Source: Yamagishiella unicocca | Taxonomy: Eukaryota > Chlorophyta > Chlorophyceae > Chlamydomonadales > Volvocaceae | Length of the DNA: 64,000 bases | Direction: 5' to 3' | NCBI GenBank assembly: GCA_003116995.1 | Contig: BDSL01000006.1 | Coordinates: 1,240,001 to 1,304,000, forward strand | Shown here: positions 50,754 through 62,588 of the stretch, in pieces | Numbering within the stretch: position 1 is the first letter of the stretch | How the letters are laid out: each line of letters begins with the position of its first letter | Made by a program: the position numbers and the translations under genes | Notes under the pieces: model-generated | The model's database searches: none | What the model saw: only the letters and a program-made list of their open reading frames with translations | Told to the model about the DNA's origin: nothing

Positions 50754-52725
50754 ATGGCCTTGAACATGCGCAGCTCTCTGAAGGCAATGGGCGCCCGCAC
50801 GGCCAGGCCGTCGCGCAGCGTTGTGCGCGTTCAGGCCACCCACCGCGTCGACCTGTGCAAGAAGACGGACATCATCGTCTCGCCCTCCATCCTGTCTGCC
50901 GACTTTGCACGCTTGGGCGAGGAGGTGCGTTGGGGTTTCCAACAACCTTCGCGCATGAAGCGCCGCCGCGACCGTCTGGCTTTCGCGCTACTGCTCAAGT
51001 TCCTGAAGGTATTAAGCCCAAGAGTTTAATTGTCGCAGATCCGCGCTATCGACCAGGCTGGTTGCGAGTGGGTGCACGTGGACGTTATGGACGGCCGCTT
51101 CGTGCCCAACATCACAATCGGCCCCCTGATCGTGGAGGCACTGCGCCCTGTGACCGATAAGGTCCTGGACGTTCACCTGGTAAGTTGTTAAGATCTACCT
51201 AGGCAACGTAACGTCTGCAAGCAAATGCTGACGGACTGCCACGATTGCGCGCAGATGATCGTGGAGCCCGAGCTCCGCATTCCCGACTTCGCTAAGGCCG
51301 GTGCCGACATTATCTCAGTACATGCTGAGCAGTCCTCGACTATCCACCTGCACCGCACCGTCAACCAGGTACGCCAATTATTGTTGGGCATACGGGGTAG
51401 TGTAGGAGCGCTTCTTACCCTAGTAGCGCTTCTTACCCGTACTCCGAGCTTACACCCTTGGTTTCAAATGGAGTATCGTATAGCGTGTAGCCTTATCCTC
51501 TTGCTCCCCGTATCCCATGATTGCTGTGAGCGCAGATCAAGGACCTGGGCTGCAAGGCCGGTGTGGTGCTCAACCCTGGCACCAGCCTGTCTACCATCGA
51601 GGAGGTGCTGTCCATCGTCGACCTGGTCCTCATCATGTCGGTCAACCCCGGCTTCGGCGGCCAGAAGTTCATTGAGAGCCAGGTGGCTAAGATCCGCGCC
51701 CTCAAGGCCATGTGCCTAGCTCAGGTATGTGCGAGGCAGGTGTGGGATACCAAATCCCTGCGGGCATCCAACTGCAAAGGAGTTGTGAAATTTGTTGTTA
51801 GACATGTGTGCAAGGTAGGGAACTACCGATATCGGTTGCGTGGAAAACAGCACGTGCATGTTGTTCAACCGCGTCTTTTTTCAGGCAAGGATACCCACGC
51901 TAAGGCTCTGAACTTGCAGGGCCAATATTGAGGCACGTGACATGTTGAACACATGTGTCTCTTCCACCCATGACGGCTAATATGTGATGGATACAAATCT
52001 GTTTGAGCCTGACGCTGTCCACTGGCCCGCTGGCCGCGGATATGTGTCCAGCTGCTATTTGGCCAAGTTAGGGCAGTACCGCCAGGGTACGGTCGCTGTG
52101 GCCCTAAGTTTGATGCTTCGACGCCAGTAAAGCAGCTGCATAGGGGCACGGGCAGCATACGTACACAGTCATTGCGCGTTCCCTCAAAAGACCTTCCAAT
52201 CCCAAATGCTTCTACGATGGCATAGAAACCCTATTGGTGCGCCTTTGCGTTTACATTCGGGGTAAAGCATTTGGCATCAAACGACTACTGAAGCCCTGTG
52301 ATTCCTGGTATGTTTCAGGGTGTCAACCCCTGGATTGAGGTCGATGGCGGAGTCACCCCGGAGAACGCCTACAAGGTGCGCACGGATACACTGCAAATCA
52401 GTTTCTTCTGTTTTCAGTTGCAGATCCATAGCCATATCCTCACGTACGTGTCCATGTTTGTTCGATGGTTCCTATAGGTTATCGAGGCCGGCGCTAACGC
52501 CATCGTTGCCGGCTCGGCCGTATTCAAGGCCAAGTCATACCGCGATGGTGAGATGGGCGAATTTCACGGTCCCTTTGTCGGTTTTTTGACATGAATGACT
52601 TCCCGGAGACTCGCTTGGTACAGTACTATGTGGTTGGCTGACATATTCCCTTTTTTTCCTACAACATCCGTGCAGCCATTCACGGCATCAAGGTCAGCAA
52701 GGCACCCGCCAACGTTCTGGCTTAA
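50754..52725 (+). CDS. RPE1: Ribulose-phosphate 3-epimerase, chloroplast type
   Basis: Seven exons (50754-50924, 51039-51179, 51255-51368, 51536-51724, 52319-52375, 52478-52547, 52676-52725) join in phase to 263 residues. The first about 30 residues ([20 protein letters not shown]) are Ser/Arg/Ala-rich and lack acidic residues, like a chloroplast transit peptide. The mature TIM-barrel enzyme starts near [17 protein letters not shown] and carries [39 protein letters not shown] and [20 protein letters not shown], which include the metal-binding His and Asp residues and the phosphate-binding Gly loops. It interconverts ribulose 5-phosphate and xylulose 5-phosphate in the Calvin-Benson and pentose phosphate pathways. 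Intron 4 is the longest (about 590 bp). A TGTAA signal lies 228 bp after the stop. Confidence 0.97.
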
Positions 52726-52952
52726 GTGCTTGACCTACCCAAGCCAGATTCTAGCGTGACGGAGTGGCAATTTTGAGCCAGAACGAGTGTTTACGTGCCC
52801 TTTTTACTAATAGAGAAGATCCACATTTACTAGCATACATCTAACTTCAAACGTGTACAAGATCCGCACGAATATTCGTGTTGCAGTTTTCTAGGATAAT
52901 CATGGCCGTAAAACTGTCCAACATCATGGACGAATGACTGTTACCCCAAATT

Positions 52953-52957
52953 TGTAA
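52953..52957 (+). promoter_or_regulatory. Putative polyadenylation signal TGTAA for RPE1
   Basis: The TGTAA in atttgtaacacg lies about 230 bp downstream of the RPE1 stop codon. Confidence 0.5.
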
Positions 52958-53456
52958 CACGCGGCCTATGTCCACCTATCAAACCCGGTATGCACACATA
53001 CGCGCATCGCTTCGCTGGATATGTCAGTCAGAGTGGAAAACACACATCGTCCAGGTTGGCAAAACAGTTATCATCTGGCTCGAAAGTCCGCCACTCTTGC
53101 GCACCACAATAACACGCAAGGGATGTCAGCTCAGGAATCACAAGGGATGTCTGCGGCAACATCAGCCCTTACAAACGCTGACCCGCCCAGCCGCATCAAC
53201 GCACCGACTTTCCCTACTAGGCACAGAAGAACGAAAAGGAAACAAGCTGCTCCTCATACGTTATAGTGTACTGTGACCCGCCGGTCAGCTTGTGCCCGCA
53301 CGCCCTCATCCAGGCACCATGGCCACACTCGTGGAGCTGCACCAGTGTACCATGTACGCCCCCCGTGAAACCGGGCCATCTCGCCACCCATCGTTTAATA
53401 GTCATGCACCGTACCACACCCTTGCCAACTCCACCCGTGGACTCGCACCGTGCCAC

Positions 53457-53461
53457 TTACA
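53457..53461 (-). promoter_or_regulatory. Putative polyadenylation signal TGTAA for GSK3
   Basis: TTACA on the plus strand is TGTAA on the minus strand, about 96 bp beyond the GSK3 stop codon. Confidence 0.5.
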
Positions 53462-53556
53462 ACCAGTCCCCTTACCGCCGTACCCCGTCCACCCGAGCTA
53501 GCTCCATTATTTGTATGGCAACACTATGCCGTCGTGAACGCCACGCGGCGAGTGCC

Positions 53557-55362
53557 TCAAGCCGGCTTCGCCGTCGGCTGCAGGGAGGGCGATAACAGAT
53601 GTCAACGTGGCGGGCATTGGCATGTCAGAAGTGCGAATGCGCACAACAAACCCATGTCGATTAACGTTAAACCGCGCAAACCACGGACCCACCTGCAACT
53701 TGCGGACAATGTCCGCTGGCACCTCGTCCAGCTCGCCCGGGAGCCAGTTGAACAGCGGTGGGAGCGACCGGCCTGCATGTCCATCATGTGTTCGATACTT
53801 TGTTAACGATGCACAGCGTACGGCGCCGTGTGTGCAAGCAATGACTTCATATTGCATGCCGTCCCCAAGTCACAGCCCCCGTAGTCCCGCCCGTATGCTG
53901 ATTTCACCCACCGTTAGGAAGCCGAGTATTGGGGTCCCGCAGCTCGTCGAAAAAGGGGTGAGTCATGGCCTGTACGGCGGTCATGCGCTTCTGGGGCGCA
54001 TACTGCAGCAGCTTGGACACCTGTTTTCAAGTTGGGAAACTGCATCAGTAGACAGTTTCAACGCTAAGGCTAACACTAGGGCTTCACGTGCCAACAGTGC
54101 CCACCAGGTCGACGGCATCCGGTGGCATGCGCTTGCTGAAAACCTTAGTCCACGGGTGTGCCTTAATTTGCGGAAACTTGAACTCCGTATAGTTAGGGTT
54201 CATGGCGTTGATCTCCTCCCGTGTGGGTGTGCCCAGCACCTTGATGATCTCCACCAGCTGGTCTACACCGCTCTCGCCTGGGAAGAGGGGCTGTCCAAGC
54301 AGAAGCTCCGCCAGAACGCACCCCACGGACCACACGTCAATGGCGCTGGTATAGTCAGTGGCACCAAAGATCAGCTCGGGAGCGCGGTAGTAACGTGAGC
54401 AGATGTACGAGATATTGGGCTCCCCTTTGATGAGTATCTTTGCACTGCCGAAGTCGCACAGTTTCAGCTGGTGCGTCTCCGTGTTAACCAGCAGGTTCTG
54501 CGGCTTGATGTCGCGGTGGCAAATGCCCATTTTGTGGATGGAGTTCAGCGCGCGGCACATTTGGTACGCGTACAGCTTAACAAAGAGGTTGGGCATCCTC
54601 TGGTTGTTCTTCGCATAGTGCTTACTGATCCGGTAGACCGTGTCAGGCACAAACTCCAGGACCAGGTGCAGGTAAGTCTCGTCCTTTTCGGTGTGAGAAT
54701 AGAAGCAGTGCTTCAGCTTCACGATGTTGGGGTGGTCTACCAGCTTCATAATCTGCAGTTCCCTGTTCTTAAACCGCTTGTCCTGCAGCACCTTCTTGAT
54801 AGCAACCTGCAGCGCAGCAATACGCAACGTGGCTCGTACCCTGTCTATATTGCTTCGTTATGTAGCGCATGTCCGCAATTTCGCGCGTTCACGTACCGTC
54901 TCGCCTGTCTCCAAGCAGGTAGCCTGAAACACCACTCCGAAGGAACCATTGCCCACCACGCGGTCCGTTGAGTAGTTGTATGTCTGCCGCGACGCCCCAG
55001 TACCTGCCGACGCCGAAAGGACATGGCCTCCGCTTTTCAGGTCGCCCTCAATAAGCCGCCCTTCGAAAATCTGCAGGACACGGATCCCAACTATAATTTG
55101 TATTGCGTGATACAAACGGCGAAAGTTGTCCTTGTGCCGGCATGCGCACCTCCGCTGTTGCTGCGCTCTGCTGCGCCTTGCTTAAGCCTGCCTCGTCCTC
55201 CTTGTCCTTAATGTTCAGCTCCTTCATGCTCTGCAACACCATAAGGATACCTGCTTGTCGCATGCGCCAGTCGGTGCAGGTCCATGCTCTTTGCTATACC
55301 TGCTGCAAATCGTTGCCGGACACGGAGGGTTGCTGGGCCGGGTTGGCCACACTGGCACTCAT
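53557..55362 (-). CDS. GSK3: Glycogen synthase kinase 3 (GSK3/shaggy family)
   Basis: Seven exons on the minus strand (55362-55300, 55230-55150, 55070-54897, 54806-54105, 54020-53912, 53772-53693, 53577-53557) join in phase to 409 residues. After a short N-terminus ([18 protein letters not shown]) the kinase domain shows the Gly loop [13 protein letters not shown], the ATP-binding lysine in [16 protein letters not shown], the catalytic loop [19 protein letters not shown], and the GSK3 activation loop [18 protein letters not shown] with the activating tyrosine. The GSK3-specific tail [16 protein letters not shown] and LPPLFNW follows, ending PTAKPA. The kinase phosphorylates primed Ser/Thr substrates; in Chlamydomonas a GSK3 has been linked to flagellar length. 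A consensus acceptor just upstream of the ATG suggests a 5' UTR intron. Confidence 0.97.
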
Positions 55363-57218
55363 TGCCACCTGCAACGCACAACACCAAAGGTCACTGGCTT
55401 GTGCGGAAATTAGCTAGGCTTCCGAGCTCTCCCGCTTTTACCGGGTGCTCGCCAGCGCCGAGGGATCTCCGGTGGTCCTGTTCTTGACCTGAAGCAGCCC
55501 CACGCATTCTTCCGTCAGATGCTTCCCCCAAATAGTATAACCGAAGGAAAAACGCAGAGCCCGAGACTAGCTGGCGTCGTCCGTGGAGTCCCTCAACTGC
55601 AACTCACGCTGGGACGCGGCGAGCTGCCTTCGGGGGCAGTGCTGTGGTGGAGGGGCCCTTCCGTGCCAAGGCTGCGTTAGTCGCACGTCCCCATGAGCAT
55701 TCCGTAAGGGCAGGTGGGTCGTGGTACGCAATTTAGACGTGGGAAAAGGTCTTGGTGCAGAACTAACTAGTGCGTAAAGGTTGAGTTCTGTCGCCTACAA
55801 CTGTTGTGTTACTATATATCTATTCAGTATGACAAGTTAGCGGAATGTCACAACCTCTGCGCGCGTATAGCGTTGACCCGAAAAGCGTACGGCGAGCACG
55901 GCGGCCTTCCAGCACTCATAGCGATGCCGGAGGAATAAGACGTTAAGGTAGTACTCGAAAACGTAGTACCCTAACAGCACAGGGCCTGTCTCTAGAAGTC
56001 TATGGCAGACAGTGCAAAGCTCCTATCAGGTCACGCGGCCTCCTGGATGGTGTAAAAACCTGCTATCCAATCCAATGGAATGGGAATGTCGGTTACGTTG
56101 CTTCTTGGAGGTCATGCCCTGCACCAAAGTTCAGCGTTCATCACGGAACATCGAGGCCTGCCAGCTCGACGGCCTCAGCCAAATATTACAACGAAATAAG
56201 ACGGTCGCATTACCATGCAATGCTCCGGATATTTCTGTAGCATAAAGACAATGTCCAGGAGTACCGTCCCGTGGGACTAGAGGCTCGAGTTGCCACGGGG
56301 TCATTTCTTACAAGGCCGAGCTTAATGTGTGGCCTGAGCAGGCTGGGGCCACTTAAAACTCTAACAGAGGTGTGGAACTTCCGTGAAGCTCCAGGACATA
56401 TCATCATGCCATTAAACTCCATTAAATGGCACTTATTAGTTTGGTGCCAAAGGGCGGGACAACGGCGAGGGCCAAAAGTGCGTGCCGGCCCTCCTCCCTA
56501 ACCCACGGAGGGACCAACCGCCCCGCCACACCAATATAAAGACATCCCCGCATCGTTTTGCCATACAGCGTACAGTCCAGCCGCCTTTACCGGCAACAGC
56601 CCTGAAAGCTCCTGGGATATGCTCCCGATTACAGGCCATAAATCAACAGAGAACCCCCCGGGGGACCTCCTGTACTCCAATGGCCACCCACCGCACTTAC
56701 CGCCCGCCCGCCCCCCGGAGGAGCACGGTGAATGTCGTGCACCTCTAGCAGGGCGCACTCCACCCAACCAGCCACTAAATGTGCCGCGCTGCCGGGCCAC
56801 ACCATGGGGTCCCACATTCCACGTGATCCTTCCCGCCTCTGCAACGCTTCCGGGCAACGCCGCCGCCGTGCATGCAAACGCAGGCCCAGCTGCAGGGCCA
56901 GCGCAGTCCCCTGCGCGCCTTGCTCACGGGGCACATATTGCTCCCTGTCACTCCACGCCCAAGGGCCCCCTGCCCCGTCATCGGACCACATGGTCTGACC
57001 AACATAGTCCAAGCCCCCGACCCAAACGCCGAGGTTCCTGGCTGCTTGCCAAGGCACTTGGCGTTCCTATCCCACTGGAATCCTGCCATGCGGCCGCAGG
57101 CTAGCGTAGAGGGGGTGCACCCCTCTCACTCCGCATCGCATCCACATCGCCACGAACGCCGGGTCCGTCAATGCCACGAGGAGCCGCAGACCATGCATTC
57201 CATGTGGACGTCGCGGTT
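55363..57218. other. 1.9-kb gap upstream of GSK3
   Basis: Contains the GSK3 promoter and the 3' UTR of the next minus-strand gene. The GC-rich part at 56450-57100 is open in several frames on both strands, but no frame shows motifs or consistent splicing, so I call no gene. Confidence 0.45.
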
Positions 57219-59233
57219 TCAGAAGCCGTTCTCCGAAATGACGGTTTCCAGCGCGTGTACGACCTGCCGGAGCCAGTGCGGCGGGTTGGGGAGGGGGTTG
57301 GGTTCGGGTGCGATGTAAGCCGGTGCGAGGAAAGCCGCCGGTCGGCACTGGAAAGTCCAGGTGGGTTCAGGTGGGGTGGGGAGGTAGGGTCACAACGGTG
57401 CCTTGTGGTCCAGGGGGGTTTGGCAGCGCGTGGGGGGTTCTGTCGGCAGGAACAGTAGAGAGGAGGGAGCAACCTGCACCCTCCGGTGGTCCACCTCCGG
57501 ACCCCTAGGGGCCACCTCCCGTGCAGCAGCAACCCCTCCCCCGCCCCACCCAGCAAGCACGGGAACACTTCCCCCACCCCCGCCTAGCTAGCCCCTGCCG
57601 CCCACCTGCAGAGACACGGACCCGATGCCCGCCATCAGGGTCACCATCAGCAGCGCCTCGCGGAAGCTACTCAGCGGAGGAAGGGAAGGGCGTGGGTGGG
57701 TGGGCAGAGCGGGCGGGCAGGCATGTGAACGGGTCGGTTGGTCGGTTAGTCAGTTGGTCGGCGGGTGGGGGATGCCATGCGCCAGCGAGAAGGCATCAGC
57801 GGGCCCCGGTATCCATGATGTACGGTGGGACACGATTGAATCCACAGGCCGCAGCCCTTCAGGGCGCCTTTCCTCCCCCCCGGACAGGACACCGATAACC
57901 CTCGTCCCCCGCGCCGCCGCAACCCCCTTCCGGCTTCGCCTAGCCGAGCACCACGCAAACGCCCACTCAACCGCCGGACCAACCACCAACCATCAACAGC
58001 CACCACCGCCGAGAGCCGAGCACGCCCACCTGTACAGCTCCCGTAGGGACTGCTGCCGGCGGAAGCCCAGCCCCTTGAGGCTGAAGGGGTCCAGGTAGAG
58101 CGCATACACGCATCGCCACAGCGTCATGAGCGCCAGCACGCCCGAAGCGGTGACGAAGGGCTCGCCGATGCCGGAGGCGGCCAGCGGCATGGCGCTGGCG
58201 AAGTCCACGTCACCCACCAGAGAGCTGTAGGAGAGGAGAGGGAGAAGGCGGCGAAAGGGAACGGGAGACCGGAGGGGAAGGGGGGTTACAGAAAAAGAGG
58301 GAAGGGGGGTTACAGAAAAAGAGGGAAGGGGGGTTACAGAAAAAGAGGGAAGGGGGGTTACAGAAAAAGAGGGAAGGGGGGCCGCGTGTGCTGGGGGGAG
58401 TCCGGCACTGACGTGGTCGGTCGATGGCTGCGGGGGAGGGGAAGGGGCAGCTAGGGGGGAAGTGGCGGCGCGGTCTCCCCGTCCCTACACCCGGCCTCAC
58501 TCGTCGCGCACCCACATGTGTTTCTATCCCCCAGGTCACCCCCCAGCTCGGCCCCGGGACGCGCCGGCCCTACCGGCTCTCCACCGCCGTGGCCAGTACC
58601 AGCTGCGCGGCCGCCACCGGCATGGCCAGCAGCCAAGTGAGCGAAGCGGTGCGCAGCGCAGTGGGTAGGTCGGCAGTGGCGGCGGTGCTGTAGGCACCCA
58701 CCAGCAGCCCGGCTGCCACCCAGGTGCCGGTCAGGGTGGCGGTGAGGCCGCAGAACTCGCTGAAGCGGGTGCCGTCGAAGGACACGGGCGCAAGCCAGCC
58801 GGCGAAGGCGGGTGACAGGACGATGCTGGCGATCTGGGATAGGGGGAGGCGGGGGCCGGGTTGGGCGGGGAATCCCGCCGGACGGGGGTGGGTGTATGGG
58901 GCCCGGACGTGTGTGTATTATGTGTCTTCTGGGGAGCGCAACGTGGCGGGTACGGATTGGTTTCCAGGAACAGTGCTATCGCCGTGCGCGGAGGTTAGGG
59001 AACGAAGGAATCGGGATTCGAGGGGCGCGTGTGAGGTGGTGTGCTGTGGCGGGGGGACCTGCCTGCTTATAGAGGCAAAAGTTGACCATAGCCACCCCGT
59101 CGCCCACAACGAGCTCCGCGTTCTCCACGCGAAGGCCAGCGCGGCACACGGCTGGTGGTAGCCTGCGCATGACCCCGGGCGTGCGACGTCGGGACGGGCT
59201 AAGGGTGATCTGTTCGCATCCTTTGGACAACAT
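57219..59233 (-). CDS. Small polytopic membrane protein, 243 aa, unknown function
   Basis: Five exons on the minus strand (59233-59063, 58833-58574, 58224-58030, 57666-57606, 57263-57219) join in phase and end ISENGF plus TGA. The first about 35 residues are basic and Ser/Arg/Pro-rich, possibly an organelle targeting peptide. The rest has four to five hydrophobic segments: IASIVLSPAFAGWLAPV, LTATLTGTWVAAGLLVGAYS, TWLLAMPVAAAQLVLATAV, TASGVLALMTLWRCVYALYL and ALLMVTLMAGIGSVSL, with a basic loop GLGFRRQQSLRELYR. I do not recognise the family; a plastid or mitochondrial membrane protein is a guess from the N-terminus. Intron 1 keeps phase only with a GC donor (59062-59061). Intron 2 carries a 24-bp minisatellite. 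Confidence 0.7.
58277..58380. repeat. 24-bp tandem repeat, 4 copies, intronic
   Basis: A 24-bp unit containing ggttacagaaaaagagggaa repeats four times without interruption inside intron 2 of the small membrane protein gene. Confidence 0.93.
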
Positions 59234-60996
59234 ATACGCCCTAAATAGTCATGATCTGTGTAGTACGCATGCGCCAGAGCTGGCGGCCCACGGGCCCTTC
59301 GCTCACCATCGGACAAGGCGTTCGCGGCTACTGCGGACACTCATAGCCGCTTGCGAGCGGCGCTGAAATAATACTGTGCCAGTGGTCGAGTAGTAGCTTT
59401 CATCCGGCTGCAGGCGGTGGGATTTGCTGATTCGCGACGGCGCGGAGAGCATTGGTCGAGGAATCAGCTTAATCCACCCTCCCGCGTATGTAGGTATGAC
59501 AGATCCTTGTGTGTGACTGATCACTACTGATCTCGCTTCCCTAATACTGACCTCGTCGCCTCATCTCAGGTTTTGTTGGTAGGGTTTCCCGTTCTGGAAA
59601 CAACCTGCTCAGCAAGTCTCCATGTGTCTATTGTTTACAAACAATTTTTAATAACATTCAGTAAGTTATTGGGTTGCCCTGCCGGTGTGACTGAATCTCA
59701 TGACACATCAGATGATGAACAGAACAGAACAAGTATTCAGCGCAGAGCGGACCGCTGTGAGAGCAGGGCTTTTCGTGGGCGTGCTGGAAGCTGCTGAGGA
59801 TGGGTGGACGGTCAGGCGAAGCGTGCAGTCCGATAGATATAATAGATAATTTCGAAGCGTTGACGGGCGTCGCCTTTGGAGTTGGCTTTTGAAGTGCGAC
59901 TTGCGGACGCGACGGAGCGTAGCTAGGCATCATGCCGTGCACCTGTGCGCTAGTCTTGCGGGTCTGTCGGTGGTGGCGCGTGCCGATAACGTCAGATGTC
60001 CGTTGCGTCGGTTCTTTGGTGGACGGACCCGGGGAGGTTTGCAAAATGACCCGGTTACTCGACGTGGGAGGTGTAGCTGGCGCATAGGCTTCGGACACAT
60101 GGTTGCGTGAGCATGCTGGCGCACTGCCTGGCTGGCGCTGGACCCGGGGAGGGGACCCCGTGCGGCGAGTGCGCCTTTCAGGCACCGCCTGACTGTTGCC
60201 GAAGCACTATGTAAGATGCGCGCATGTATGGGCCCTCGCCGCACCCTGAGCCCTCGCCTGTCCCCTCGCCGCTGCCTCCTTTGGTGCATCAAGACGATGC
60301 GGCAAGCGCACTGAATGGAAGGTGTGCGAACGGACACCGCCTTTGGCTTTCAGCACGCTGACCGGGGGGGCATATGCGGGGAGCCGGGGGGCATATGCGG
60401 CAGCGAACCCAGCGTCTTCGTTCGCGCATTACAGCGCTACCCGGCTTAGTTCGACATCTTGCCGCCTCCGCTGGAATTTTAATGTATTTTGCCAATGAGG
60501 GGATGGTGTGAAGTGAGCTGTTGGGGGCGCGGGGCTGGGCTCCTGCCATCATCAAAGTCTCGGTGCATGTCTTTCGCGTCGCTTTTGCATGTGCACGCAT
60601 GATAACAACAGCATCCCGCCTCGTCTCACCCTCGACCTACTCCACTGCCCTTCCCCCGGGACCCTGCAAGCTTCTCTCCACGCAGGCCTGGGAAGCTGCC
60701 AGCGCCGCGGCGGCGCATGGAAACCCCACAGATTTCCGATCTGGGTCGGGCCGTTCCGAATCAGGGTGCACCGCCGCCCCCGAGCTTCGGGGCAGGGGAT
60801 AGTAACGGCGGCGCCCCACCGCCTGCGCGAGGGGCCCTGCTTCCGCTGGCTCCGGGCAGCCTGGCAGCGAGGCCTTCGCCGGCGCGAAGCCGCGGCAGCG
60901 CCGAGGACGTCAGCGGCGGTGGTGCGGCGGCGTCCACGTCAGCGGTTGCGAGCTAGGGCGCCTTCTGCAGGTCATGGCAGCGTGGGGAGCTGCGGT
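59234..60996. other. Spacer between membrane protein gene and the inverted repeat
   Basis: No gene is supported. A 20-bp sequence, ccggggggcatatgcgggga-like, occurs twice at about 60362-60399. An Ala/Pro-rich open frame at 60717-60956 has no recognisable motif. Confidence 0.45.
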
Positions 60997-61974
60997 GGGC
61001 GCTCCCCGGGGCGGCTGGGGGCCAGCGGAGGCACGAGGGAAGCCGGGAACAGCTGACAGCAGCGACGAGCGAGTGGGCAGCAGGCGCCAAGAGCGCGGTT
61101 AATGGCAACGTCCTCTGGCGGGATGGGGTCGGGGGGAGAATCGGATGCGGGGACCCTGGGGTCGCTGGTGACCCGCGGGTCAGCATCCTCGCCTCGGCAG
61201 TGTGCGTACGATTTGCTGCTTTGCGTCGGCGGTTTGGATATCCGGATGCACGCAAGCTGCCGTCGGGGATTTGTACAAAGTATTTAATACCCGGGGAAGG
61301 CGTGTCGCGCAAAAGCGTACCGTATAGTGCTGTCATCATCGAGTAGAGCGCGCACTGCAATTAACGCGGACGGCCTGATGAGTCGGTGCCGAGCGCGGCA
61401 TCGCTGCGCACAAGAACGCTGAGGAGCTTCGATGTGGCCCTGACATTTGAGTGGGGTAGACGGGAGTCCGAAGTGAACGGTGTCATGGATGTACGAACAG
61501 GCTTAACGAGGCGGGAAATGGCCACTGTTTATAGTTTCCGCCTCCCTTGTAACTTGTTTCGGAGTCTAGACTCCACGACGCGGCAAGGCAGCTGCCAGGT
61601 ACTCCAGGTACTTTCGTCGTGCGCGCATCCGCGAAACACCTAGGCCATACACAGAACCTGGGCCATAATCCCAAAATGCAATCATTATCGATTTCCTCTG
61701 TGAAACGCTGGCACCGTGTGCTACCAGTTTCAAAGAGCAGTCTGAGACTAACGCTGAATGCGGTGAGATGAGTTCGGCAATTTTTTGCTATCAGCAAAGT
61801 TCCGGTTGGCGGCCTTCAGCCAGTTCGCAAAGCAATTGCTAAGTTTGCGGTGTGCAGCCGATTGTGCAGGTGCGTGACCATCTATTTTCCTGCTTGCCTG
61901 CAGCTGCCTGCAGTTTTGGAGCCGCAAGGCACCTAGCGCAGCGCCGCCAAGCACAGAGCAAGTAGTCCGGAGAA

Positions 61975-62516
61975 GTGGTTGCGTTGCTGGCGGTGTCAGT
62001 GGCATCGCTAATGCTGGGCCAGATGGTGAGTTTGTGTACCTTCACATTGCCCTCGTTGTTGGCGTTCACTGACCTGCGGTCTGAGGGATTCATGCTTGGC
62101 GAGATGCATACTCCTTTGTCAAGCTATGTCTTACATCTAACGGAATGTGTCTTCGATTGCAGGCCATCATAGATCTCAAGACGGACCTCAAGGCGGATGT
62201 CAAGGCCGAGGTTTCCGACCTCAGGGCGGAGGTTTCCGGTCTCAAGACGGACCTCAAGGCCGAGGTTTCCGATCTCAAGGCGGATTTCAAGGCCCAGGCA
62301 CTCAAGCTAGATAAGTTCTATGACAAAAACCCCGAGCTTACCGCGGTTGCCGGGCGTTTGGTGGTGGAGGTCGACCACTTTGGGCAAAGGACCTCAAGGC
62401 GGATGTCAAGGCCGAGGTTTCCGACCTCAAGGCGGAGGTTTCCGGTCTCAAGACGGACCTCAAGGCCGAGGTTTCCGATCTCAAGGCGGATTTCAAGGCC
62501 CAGGCACTCAAGCTAG
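61975..62516 (+). CDS. Membrane-plus-coiled-coil gene copy, left arm, disrupted 3' end
   Basis: An exon ending at 62025 encodes VVALLAVSVASLMLGQM, a likely membrane or signal segment; a GT-AG intron (62026-62162) joins in phase to an exon from 62163 that encodes IIDLKTDLKADVKAEVSDL and similar seven-residue units, then KLDKFYDKNPELTAVAGRL. The frame runs from the first 206-bp copy into the second out of phase and stops at 62516, so the native C-terminus is lost. The upstream exon and start codon were not found. Function unknown. Confidence 0.4.
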
Positions 62517-62588
62517 ATAAGTTCTATGACAAAAACCCCGAGCTTACCGCGGTTGCCGGGCGTTTGGTGGTGGAGGTCGACCACTTTG
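62184..62588. repeat. 206-bp tandem duplication in the left arm only
   Basis: The block starting gacctcaaggcggatgtc at 62184 recurs at 62390. The period is 206 bp, not a multiple of three. The two copies differ at one base in the aligned coiled-coil part (cagggcg versus caaggcg). The inner copy, not the outer, pairs perfectly with the right arm. Confidence 0.93.

Larger units (their letters stand above)
52726..53556. other. Convergent spacer between RPE1 and GSK3
   Basis: 831 bp between two convergent stop codons. It contains both 3' UTRs and their candidate polyadenylation signals. No other gene is seen. Confidence 0.5.
60997..62588 (+). repeat. Left arm of a large inverted repeat
   Basis: The arm reads inward to a centre at 62589-62590 and reappears as reverse complement in 62591-64000. 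Near the centre the two arms are almost identical; outward they differ by scattered substitutions and small indels (for example ctccaggta near 61600 is present only here). The arm also contains a 206-bp tandem duplication that the right arm lacks. The outer end is not resolved because the right arm runs to the window edge. Confidence 0.93.

Noticed and set aside
56498..57057. Overlapping minus-strand open frames upstream of GSK3
   Set aside because: Several frames are open at once because of high GC; none shows motifs or joins to neighbours in phase.
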